From Conidiobolus incongruus B7586 (taxonomy: Eukaryota; Entomophthoromycota; Entomophthoromycetes; Entomophthorales; Conidiobolaceae), in contig JNEM01011512.1 of the NCBI GenBank assembly GCA_000697335.1, positions 1-25,679 of the forward strand: DNA of 25,679 nt. The letters are read 5' to 3'. Position numbers and translations under genes: made by a program. Shown piece after piece: positions 1 through 9,019 of this stretch; within the stretch, counting starts at the first letter, position 1, and each line of letters begins with the position of its first letter. The notes under the pieces are model-generated. The model was given only the letters and a program-made list of their open reading frames with translations, did not search any database and was not told where the DNA came from.

Positions 1-423
1 AAATATATTAGTATTATTATATTATATAAGTATTTTAGATTAAATTAATTAAGTTATTAATAAAAACATAAATATCTTTAATTTTATAATTTCTTTTTAT
101 AAGCTAATATATATATAATATAAGATTTACTAATTAAGTATATTTTGTTTTAATAAACAAAATCAAAACTTTGAATGGTTTATATATAAAAGAATATTTA
201 AATAATAATTTTCAATTAAAATTAAAATCCAAACTATATATTATATTTCATAAATAAAGTATTAATATTAACAGATATAATAAAATTTATATTTTTTAAT
301 CAATGTTAAGATTTTTTTTCATATTCTTATTAGGCCTTTAACTTTTAAGAAATATAATTTAGTTTAGAGTTTTAAATCTGTTATTTTATGAATATATTAA
401 ATAATTACCATAGAATCAAAAAA
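1..423. other. A+T-rich stretch, no gene seen
   Basis: Almost pure A and T with stop codons in all frames. I see no coding potential, RNA gene or clear repeat. It ends where similarity to the other two mariner-like copies begins. Confidence 0.6.
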
Positions 424-1135
424 ATTGGAAATTTTTTAATTTCTAATTTTTTAAATATATTATTAGTCTCAAATAAAAAAGAAATATACAAAACAAATTG
501 GAAAATAAATAGTTTTGAACTATATTCATAATGATTTTTTTGATTAAAAAATTTACTTTTTAAAATTAGTTATCTAATTTAATTATACTTAAACTAAATA
601 ATAACCATCAAAAGATTTTATTTTAATATTAGTAAAACTTAACCACAAATTCTTTAAAATCATTTAAAATTTATAAACAACTTTTAATAATAAAATATTA
701 TCTAAATTAATAATTTATCACTAGGTAAATTACTTTAAAGTTAAAAGAAAAATTACCCAAAACTTATCAAAACCTAAAAGATTAATTTTAACTATTACTC
801 CTTTAACTGTTAATAAAGTGAAAAATTATATTAAAAAGCATTATTTTATTTTAGCTAGAGAATTATCAAGACACTTTAATATTAGTTACATAAGTATTTT
901 ATATATATTAAAATTTAAATTAAAATTAATTAATAAAAATATAAAAAAGGTACCTTATAATTTAACTAAAGCTTAAAAAAATCTAGAGTAATTATTGCTA
1001 AATAAAATTTATTAAGGTATAACTAGAAACTAAAGCTTATACAATAAATTATTATAATTAATGAATCTTAAATTCTTTTGTATAATCTTATAATAAAATA
1101 TAAATTAAAATATTAAATTAAGTTAAATTAACCCC

Positions 1136-1547
1136 TTTTACAAATTTATAAGTGTAGTGGTAAATACCAATATAATATAGAAAAAAACCTAATATAAGAA
1201 TAATATGACATAGAATATGGTATTATAATGTAGCTGTAATGTGCAAATATAAACAAAGTTTAATTAAGCTTCAAACTGGGATAAGTCACTGATATATTAA
1301 GATTTATATTAGGTAGTGCCAATTTACTGTAATATTGATAGGATGTAATCTTAATCTTAGAAATAATGAAAAGATAAGAAATAATAAGAATTAAGAAAAA
1401 AAAAAAGACCAAGTTTATTAGATAATTCAATACTATTTATATAATTAATTTAGCTATAAAAGTATAAATTAATCATTTAATTTATAGTTAATTGAATTAT
1501 ATGAAAGTATATATAAGAATTTATAAAACTAGTCTTTTAACAAAATT
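1136..1547 (+). mobile_element. Insertion inside mariner copy 1, possibly a tRNA-derived SINE
   Basis: Compared with copies 2 and 3, copy 1 holds about 390 extra bases here. They are flanked by near-identical direct repeats, TTTTACAAATT (1136-1146) and TTTTAACAAAATT (1535-1547), which read as a target-site duplication of about 11-13 bp. The insert begins with AAGTGTAGTGGTAAATACC (1150-1168), close to the A box and D arm of a tRNA such as tRNA-Asp. A weak B-box-like AGTTTAATTAAG follows about 90 nt later (1258-1269). There is a run of 11 A at 1396-1406, then a fold-back of about 80 bp (1422-1500). A long target duplication plus a pol III-like head suggests a SINE, but the A run is internal and the B box is poor, so a different non-autonomous element is possible. 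Confidence 0.5.
1422..1500. repeat. Imperfect 80-bp fold-back inside the insertion
   Basis: The left arm at 1422-1452 and the right arm at about 1466-1500 are inverted copies with roughly 80% match. The outermost 10 bases, ATAATTCAAT and ATTGAATTAT, are perfectly complementary. The loop is about 14 nt. A transcript would fold into a long A-U-rich hairpin. The low base complexity raises the chance of a fortuitous match, but the arm length makes it notable. Confidence 0.5.
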
Positions 1548-2095
1548 CCTTTAAATAAACACTTTGTTAATAAATAAATATTAATTGCTATAATAGATTA
1601 TAATAGCATATGCTATCTATATTTAGTTTTTAAAGGAAAATCAATTAATAATAAATTTTATATTTTCTTTAAATCAAATTATTTTTAATTAATATTTTTA
1701 AAATAATTTGAGAATACTTATTATTTTATATAATAATTATAAAATATATAAATTTAAAATTTTAAAAAATTTTCTAATTAAGAATAACTAGAAAAAACTA
1801 CTATATCTAATATATTCTTTAGATTATAACCTATGTAATTATAATTGTTTTAGATAATTAAAAAACAAGCTTATAAAAAAGAAAATTTTTGAAGAAAAAT
1901 TTAATTATTTTATGAAACATCAAATTTCAATCTTTAATAATAAGAACTATTTTTTCAGTATTAGATTTTTGCTAAAAATATAGCAAAAAGTTATTAGAAA
2001 TAAAAATTATTAATTTTATATTATATATTAATTTTTATTTTTTATATATTAAAATATTTATTTTTTTAATCAAAAAAATTCTTATTATTTAAATT

Positions 2096-3237
2096 ACAAA
2101 GTGTTATTTCCAAAAATTTTATTATAAATAATTTTTTTAATTATATAAGGCAATTATAACTATATATGCTCTAATTAAATAATTAAATAATTAAATAATT
2201 AAATAATTAATTAAATATAGTAGTTTTTATCAACTTCATTTATAAAAAGAATACTTTATATTTTTAATTTTATATATTTTGTAATTATTATTTAGAGTAA
2301 TATATATAACTATTCCATAATTAAATACCTATTAAAAATATTTATATTTGAAATATTTATAACTTGTTATTAATTTATTAAACTTAAAAATATAATAAAA
2401 TTGTTATAATTTATTAAAAATGCAAAATATAATGTTTTTTAAAGTATTCAATATAAAAAAATTATATAATTTCTAAAATCTTATAATAAAGTTTATTCTC
2501 AATATTTATTAAGAGTTCAAAAACCTTATAAAAGAATTCATATAAATATAAGAATATATAGTGTTTTATATAGTCCAAAAAAGCTATAAAAGGTTAGGGT
2601 TAATTTTGTTAAATTTATTAAGTATACAAGTATTGAAAAGTAACACTATATTATTCAATTAAAACTATATATGATAATAAAACTATAATCTCTTTATTAT
2701 TGAGTAGTTTTAATTAACATCAATATCAATATTCTGCTTGAAATATTGATTTTAAGCAGATAAGATATTTAAATAGTGCTAGAGAAAAGCGGCTTAATAT
2801 TACAATAGTTGGAAATTAATAAAAGCTTTTTTCTTAGGATTGAGGTTGCAAAATAAACTTGTAATAATGTATAAATATTAATTAAATTAAAGAATATTAT
2901 GCCAAAAACCTGTCATAATAATTAAAATTGATTCCTGTTACTTAAAGTATGATTGGTAGGCTCAATCTCTTTTCTATCAATAGATAAATTCATTCAAATA
3001 TAATATATTTTATATTTATTAATACTATTTTAATATATAAAATATGGTAATTAAAATTTGGTAGAATTTAATAATTATAAAAAATGGAATCAAATTGAAT
3101 ATAATAATATCCACTAATCAGATGATGTAGTTGTGTAGTAGAAATATTGGTAAAATCTGAAATATTAAGAAATTATAATGATATTAAATTTAAAATAATT
3201 AAGTGTAAATTAAATAATATATCAATGAAATATTATT
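2096..3237. other. Intergenic A+T-rich region, no gene supported
   Basis: Between mariner copy 1 and the 3' end of the first F-box gene. It holds an 8-bp tandem repeat (2173-2216) and a pair of overlapping short hairpins (2725-2759). The part after about 2580 is slightly less A+T-extreme and may carry old decayed sequence, but no frame or family is recognisable. Confidence 0.5.
2173..2216. repeat. Microsatellite-like tandem repeat, unit AATTAAAT
   Basis: About five tandem units of AATTAAAT, the last imperfect. The unit is almost palindromic (ATTTAATT is its reverse complement). It is probably slippage in A+T-rich DNA. Confidence 0.7.
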
Positions 3238-4542
3238 TTATTCATCAAATTTAATTAGTTTAACAAAATTTCGATTTATAAAATATTTCCAATTTTTAAT
3301 CTGGCCGAAACAACATTTAATCGTTTCTAAAGTAAGATCATGAGCTTCTTTAACTTGAATTGAAATATTATGTAAGTTTTTCCAATTTCTAAATATACCT
3401 ATATCTATTGAGTAAACATTGAAATCAATTAATTTGATATGAGTAATAGAACTATTAATGTTTCCAAAATATTTGAGATGGCCAGAGCTATTAGGATTGA
3501 TAAGTATGAGGTAATTAAGTTGATTAAATCCTAATAACATGTTTGTCAATCCATCAGAGAACTTAGAGTCATATTCGATTGTTGCTTTTTTAACATTGGG
3601 AAAGCATGAACTAAATTGATTTGTGTAAGGCCAAGTGGTGATCTGATTGAAAGATCGAAGATTGAGTTCTTGAACTGATTCATAAAAGTCCAAATTGATG
3701 TCACTCAGGTCAAGATTTCCGTTAATATGATATATATCAAGTTTCTTCAATTGATTTAATTGTTTTATCAAATCAAATGTTCCTTGATTCATTGATTCCG
3801 CTTCAATCTCTAAACTCTCCAATTGTGGATTATTAGACAAAAAGGTATTCAATAAATTTAGGGAGGATTCTCGTGATATAAAATACACTAAAGTTTTAAG
3901 ATTAGGAAGGCATTGTTTGGATAAATTAAATAGGGGTCCAAATTCAAATAAGTCCGGATCTGGGTGGCTTGAATTCCTAAAATCACTATTAGAAGTAATA
4001 ACTTTCCATCTGCATCTGTCTATAACTAAGAGCTTCAAAGTACTAGGAAGAGGAATTCGATTTTCATGAGGCTGTAAGCTGGAATAAAGTTCAATATAAA
4101 GATTTTCTAATTTTAAATCCTCCAAGCAAGAAAGTTGACTAATAATTTGAGTGATATCGAATATTTTAAAATGAATCATAAATAGGCTTAAAGATTTAAT
4201 ATTGTTAAAATATTTGAAAAATACATGATATTTATATAATGGAAGTGGGAGTGGTATGTGGACATTTATAATATATTTTAAATTTGATTTAATAAGCCTT
4301 TCGAAATTTTCGATTAACTGTTCTGAATTACAATCATTATAAACAAGTCCCAAATCGACTAATAAATTATAAGTGAAATAAAAATCTCGAAAAATAGAAG
4401 GCTTAAAATAATAACGCAAATTCTTACAAACTAAACTCAAATCAATTAATTGAGTTTTGTTGAAATATTGAGTCAGTTCAGGAAATTTAAATATTTGAAT
4501 CCATTCATTTCTTTTTACTTTAGAGCTAATTTTAGATTTCAT
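3238..4542 (-). CDS. F-box protein with leucine-rich repeats
   Basis: Single-exon protein of 434 aa from the start chosen here. The frame stays open 12 codons further, to an ATG at 4576-4578. I prefer the internal ATG (4540-4542) because it makes this protein exactly as long as its paralogue at 9020-10324 and places the conserved Trp at residue 14 in both. Residues about 14-54 look like an F-box (hydrophobic run, then DLSLVCKNLRYYFKP). The rest is a series of weak repeats rich in Leu, Asn and Ile (for example LKLLVIDRC, LPNLKTLVY, LESLEIEAE, LKKLDIYHI), suggesting a leucine-rich solenoid. By family knowledge such proteins are candidate SCF ubiquitin-ligase substrate adaptors; the substrate is unknown. 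The stop is TAA and a possible polyadenylation hexamer AATAAA overlaps it. An upstream block shared with the paralogue lies at 4618-4660. Confidence 0.85.
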   Translation of the reverse strand: MKSKISSKVKRNEWIQIFKFPELTQYFNKTQLIDLSLVCKNLRYYFKPSIFRDFYFTYNLLVDLGLVYNDCNSEQLIENFERLIKSNLKYIINVHIPLPLPLYKYHVFFKYFNNIKSLSLFMIHFKIFDITQIISQLSCLEDLKLENLYIELYSSLQPHENRIPLPSTLKLLVIDRCRWKVITSNSDFRNSSHPDPDLFEFGPLFNLSKQCLPNLKTLVYFISRESSLNLLNTFLSNNPQLESLEIEAESMNQGTFDLIKQLNQLKKLDIYHINGNLDLSDINLDFYESVQELNLRSFNQITTWPYTNQFSSCFPNVKKATIEYDSKFSDGLTNMLLGFNQLNYLILINPNSSGHLKYFGNINSSITHIKLIDFNVYSIDIGIFRNWKNLHNISIQVKEAHDLTLETIKCCFGQIKNWKYFINRNFVKLIKFDE

Positions 4543-4578
4543 TTTTAGCAAGTTTAAAATAGATTCAAAACACTTCAA

Positions 4579-5689
4579 TTTTCTAGAATTTTATACTTTC
4601 AAATTCCAATTGATATTATGGGAATTTGTGATTTCACTATTAGATAAAAAAACAGTCACATGGTAAAATCTATGGTTTGGTCAATTGCACACACATTAAT
4701 GTTAATTGTTATTTGCAATTTTACTGAAATTAAAATTTAAAAAATATACTATTAATGAGATAATAAATATTAAAAATTTTAAGATGTGAAAGATAATTAA
4801 TTTTTGCATGTATATTTTCAATTTGGTGTGGATCAAAAATTCAAATCATAATTATTTCAAAACATTAAAAAAGATTCTTAAACTCCACCTACATCTGAAT
4901 CACTCCTTTCAATTTTAATTCACTCCTTACATAGATTTAAAATTCTACATCTTTGCTTATTGGATTTTAAATAAATAAGAAAATATTTTAGTGAAATATT
5001 GAAAAAATTTAAATTGTTAACATTCATCAACAACTATATAGTCAAAATATATTGTGTGAGATTGTATATTTAAGGAGAATTGAAATATAACATATTTGTA
5101 TGAAAACTATTCTATGATAGAATAAACATGTTTTAATAATTAAATTAATTAAAATTAGTTATGTTTCAGAATTAAATTTTTCAATATTGATTTCAAAATT
5201 CATAAAAATACGTTAATAACTTTCAATGTGCTCCTTGGTATGATAAAATAAAATATTATTATTGAGCTTGATAATTTGCCGGATTACAATAAGAGTAAAG
5301 AATATTGATATCATTTATATAATTTCTGAAAATAATAAATTTGATAATATTTTACAAAAAACTGAGTGGTTAATTATATTTCAAAAACAATGATGTCATA
5401 AAGAAATTAATATTTAATCAAATATACTAAATTATTTTAATATTATATAGGTTTTTTAATATAATAATATAGTTTATTTATTATAATAGTTACTCTAATT
5501 TGTGGGATTTGACAAAATTAAAATGAATGAATTGAAAGATGAGCAATTGATATGATAAATAGAATAAATGATACTTTAAATTGATTATTTTTACAAATTC
5601 ATACAAAATTAGAATTGTTGAAATCATTAATTATTAAAGATGTTCAAAACTTTAGGTAATTATAAAGATTCTCGCGTATCGAAAAATAT
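4579..5689. other. Intergenic region upstream of the first F-box gene
   Basis: No supported gene. The part next to the F-box gene carries the conserved block at 4618-4660. The rest is A+T-rich and broken by stops on both strands. Confidence 0.5.
4618..4660 (-). promoter_or_regulatory. Upstream block shared by both intact F-box genes (copy 1)
   Basis: A 43-nt block that, on the plus strand, begins ATGGGAATT, contains ATTTCA and an A-run, and ends CAGTCACA (4653-4660). The same elements occur in the same order in a 43-nt block upstream of the paralogue. Read with the gene, the end motif is TGTGACTG. It lies 111 nt from the preferred start codon, against 118 nt in the paralogue. It could be a promoter element or simply residual homology of the duplicated upstream region. 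Confidence 0.45.
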
Positions 5690-6915
5690 AAATTATTCTT
5701 TAAAATGGAGTTGATAAAATTTATTTTTCCACTTTATCATGGTAAATGAATCCTTCAATAATTCTGAACGATTCCCAATTTTCATATTTTTTAAGATAAC
5801 ACCATCCCTTAGTTCTATCAAACCTGGAAGAAATGGCCTTTCTAAGTATATAAGCTTTAATACTTTACAACTTTTAAATTTGTTTGAACCACATTCAACT
5901 ATTATAGGATGTGTATTTTATTAAATTACCAAATTTGGTAATAGTTACTCTCCAAGTAAATTTGGTGTCATATAAAATAATTTACTTAAACATTTTCAAA
6001 TTAGATAAGATACTTTCCAGTAACGTACTACATCCCTTTTCATACACAATATGTAAAGTTTGGAGATTAGGACAATGGCCACACAATAACTCTAAGATCT
6101 CTCAAAGTACTTAACCCAATATATTATATAAGTTGAATTACTAATAGATTAGTAATAATCCAATATTATATATAAACTTCATTTTCTGTGTAGTACCCAA
6201 TGAAATTGAAGCTTCTTAAATCGATTAATTTGTTTGATAATATCGAGAATACCTTGATTCAAGTTAATTTCATTAAACTTCAGATTCACTATTTGAGGAC
6301 TGCTGAATTAATAGTTACTGAAAATGTTTTGAGTTGCTGTAACAGTACTGATATATCTTTTGATTTAGAAGAGTTTTAATTTAAAGTGGATATATAAAGA
6401 CCAGGCACTTGTTGTCGCTCACTTCCATTCCAGCCAGGTATGTTTTATAGATCAATTGACCATGGATAATAGCAAATAGGCAAACGTTTCATAGTCGTAT
6501 GGTGCTTCAAGCTTTTTCTTCTTCTTTAGCATTATAAGAAGCATATAAGATCAACTATTTCATATCTAGGGTCTCCATACAGTAAGTCAATTATAGGTTT
6601 TATTGATGATTACTAAAAGAATATCAATTCCATGTAATTTTGAAAATGTAATATGATCAAAATGTTCAAAAAAATAATCATATTTTGGAAAGTGGTTCAA
6701 TCTAAAATAAAAGTCGACAGCATATTATGTATATGTTTGATAGTTCTCATAAATTAATCATTAGTAATCGTAAACATATTTCTCTAAGAATTTCGAGTTT
6801 CTGGTTCATAACATAGCCTTTAATCTAAATTAAAGTAAAGAGCACCAAAGATTTAAGTGTGCTTTGTATTGACTTACAACTTGGACTCATAATAATTTAT
6901 TGTTTCAAATCTAAA
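5690..6915 (-). pseudogene. Decayed F-box/LRR gene
   Basis: Minus-strand relic lying between the two intact F-box genes, in the same orientation and of similar length (about 1.2 kb against 1.3 kb). Matches in gene order include: about 6840-6895, resembling the F-box region (the KPLVF and LVCK part of the paralogue); about 6640-6710, the FFKYF-type repeat; 6205-6330, closely resembling the repeat before LESLEIEAE (Leu-Asn-Gln-Leu-Lys-Lys and 'Asn-Pro-Gln' region); and 6045-6115, resembling the ERLCSHCPNV region of the second gene. Many stops and indels interrupt every frame. Short plus-strand open frames at 5739-5924 and 5911-6114 are antisense to it. The ends are approximate. Confidence 0.7.
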
Positions 6916-7374
6916 CATCTGAAAATACCATATAAGCTTAGATATAATTGTCCAATGTGGTTTATTAAAATTTGATATATTAATAAATGTCATAATGATT
7001 GTAATATTGTCAATATAATGCATTTAAAAAATAAATTTTTAATATTGTGATACTTGAAAAAATAATTGACTATGATTCATCTTAATTACAATTCTCACTT
7101 TTGATCCTATATTAAGTGATTATTAATCAACCTTTTGAATTTTTAACCAGATATCATTTGTAGACTAAGGTAAATAATTGTAATATGAATAAAAAAATTA
7201 TTTTTTATATAGTTCAATTTGTTTTTTTGTAAATAAAATTGATCAATTAATGTATTCAGAGTTTCTAGTCCAATTACATAAATATATTAGAGCTATTTAT
7301 ATTATCTCTATAGATACAGATCTGTTATCAGAAACTTGTTGTTAAAATTTTATATTAGTATAGAAATTAAAAAA
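6916..7374. other. Intergenic region, nothing recognised
   Basis: A+T-rich DNA between the decayed F-box gene and mariner copy 2. No open frame, RNA gene or repeat structure stands out. The F-box upstream block (CAGTCACA) is not visible here. Confidence 0.5.
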
Positions 7375-8610
7375 TGGCAAGTTTTTTAATTTCTGATCTT
7401 TAAAACATATTATATATTTTGAAAAATTTTATATATATAAAATATATAGGAAAATAAATATTTTCAAGCTATCTATATATATATAAATATATATTCAATT
7501 TTAATTATTTTTTTTATTAAAATATTTTGATTTTAGAATTTATACTTAAATCTAATCATACTTAAACTAGATTATGATTATTAAAAGGCTTTCATTTTTT
7601 TATCTTTAAAACTTAACTATAAACCCTTTAAAATTATTTAAAACTTATAAACAGCTTATAAAGATAGTATTTTATTTAAAATTACCATATATTACTAGAT
7701 TTATGATTTTAAATTTGAAAAAAACATTATTTAAAATTTTTCAATATTTAAAAAACTAATTTCTGTTGTTATTTTTTTTAATTATTAATAAAATAAAAAA
7801 ATATATTAAGAAATACTTTTTTATTTTTATTAAAGAGCTATTAAAATAATTTAATATTAATTATATAAGCATATTTTATTTACTTAAGCTTAAACTTAAA
7901 TTAATTAATAAAAATATAAAATAGATACTTTATAATTTAACAAAAACTTAAAAAAAATTAAAATAGTTATAACTAAACTAAACTTATTAAGATATAACTA
8001 AAAACAAAGGTTTTTATAGTAAATACTTATAATTAATAAATCTTAAATTCTTTTATATAATCTTTTACTTAAAAATAAAACAAAATATTAAGTTAAATTA
8101 ATCCTTTTTATAAATTTTAATAAACAAACATTTTAAATATAAATGAATATTAATTGTTATAATAGATTATAATATCATATAGTTTCTTTATTTGATACCT
8201 TAAAGTAAATAAATTAATAATAAATTATATATTATTTTTTTAAATAAAACAATTTTTAAATAGTATTTTTAATATAAATTAAAAACATTTATTATTTTGT
8301 ATAATAATTTTAAAATATATAAAATTAAAATTATAAAAGCTTTTTTATATAAAAAAAAATAGAGAGAGTTACTATATCTAGAATATTTACTTAATTATAA
8401 CCTATGCAATTATAATTATTTTAGACAATTAAAAAAACAACTTATAAGAAAAAAAATTCATATAAACAAATTAAATTAGTTTGTGAAATATCAAATTTAT
8501 ATGTATATCCAATTTTCAATTTTATTAAATTTAAGTAAAATTAATATATAATAGTAATAATAAAAATTAAATAAGGACTATTTATAAATCATAATTTTTT
8601 TAATATATTC
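7375..8610 (+). mobile_element. Decayed Tc1/mariner-type DNA transposon, copy 2
   Basis: Second copy of the element at 424-2095, same orientation, without the insertion. Its left end TGGCAAGTTTTTTAATTTC (7374-7392) matches that of copy 1. The frame around 7930-8010 reads KTQKKIKIVITKLNLLRYNQK if TAA is read as the ancestral Gln codon, and lines up with copy 1 at 965-1035. An LDN block near 8420-8430 (ILDN) matches the expected third acidic site. After about 8480 it diverges from copies 1 and 3, so the right end is only approximate. It has many stops and is not functional. It lies between the decayed and the second intact F-box gene. Confidence 0.7.
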
Positions 8611-9019
8611 TTTTAATTAAAATACTTTTAATATATTAATTTTAATAAAATTTTTGATATGTTACAAATTGAGTCATATTGATCAATTTAAAAAATATTA
8701 TCAATTCCATATCTTATTATCAAGATAATATCCAGAAATTAAATATATTTAAAATAAACAATATATATAAATATATAGATATTTTATTGATATTAATTTT
8801 AAGATGTAAAATCACATAATGAAAAATATAATTGTATTATTAACTATGATAAACATTAGTTTATATCAATGATTATGGAATATAAATTAATAATAGATCT
8901 ATTGTTATATATAAATTGAACATAAAATGTACAGACAATAATTGAATAGAATAAGCTTATTAGCCAATCAAAATTTGGAAATTTCTCAATATTTTTAGAA
9001 AAGCAAAAATTTATTCATT
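8611..9019. other. Intergenic region downstream of the second F-box gene
   Basis: A+T-rich with no gene. On the minus strand an AATAAA hexamer (TTTATT at 9010-9015 on the plus strand) lies 5 nt after the stop of the F-box gene and is a plausible polyadenylation signal. Confidence 0.5.

Larger units (their letters stand above)
424..2095 (+). mobile_element. Decayed Tc1/mariner-type DNA transposon, copy 1
   Basis: Remnant of a Tc1/mariner (IS630-Tc1-mariner superfamily) transposase gene. Reading 815-973 gives a helix-turn-helix-like stretch (LARELSRHFNIS at 851-886) followed, at 950-973, by VPYNLTKA, which resembles the VPHxLTxxQ linker of mariner transposases. A family-typical block IIIINES lies at 1048-1068, where the first catalytic Asp (expected IxxDES) reads Asn (GAT to AAT). 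A second block, IDYNSICYL at about 1590-1620, and an LDN block at about 1848-1856 sit where the second and third catalytic acids are expected. The frame is interrupted many times, and several stops are TAA or TAG where Gln is expected. The left end TTGGAAATTTTTTAATTTC and the right end near 2068-2090 resemble the inverted repeats of copy 3. The element is interrupted at 1147-1534 by another insertion. It is surely dead; the boundaries are approximate. Confidence 0.75.

Noticed and set aside
815-1140. A non-standard genetic code with TAA/TAG read as Gln
   Set aside because: The shared TAA and TAG at expected Gln positions in the transposons tempted me, but all four intact genes end in TAA and use CAA/CAG for Gln, so mutation is the simpler reading.
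1150-1270. A functional tRNA gene
   Set aside because: The A-box-like start is good, but the B-box-like sequence is about 90 nt away and no acceptor or anticodon stem can be formed; at best it is a tRNA-derived head of a repeat.
2592-2602. Telomere-like GGTTAGGGTTA
   Set aside because: Fewer than two full TTAGGG units; not enough for an interstitial telomere or chromosome end.
5739-6114. Two short plus-strand open frames (61 and 67 codons)
   Set aside because: They lie antisense to the decayed F-box gene and have no protein features; their openness reflects the opposite strand's former coding sequence.
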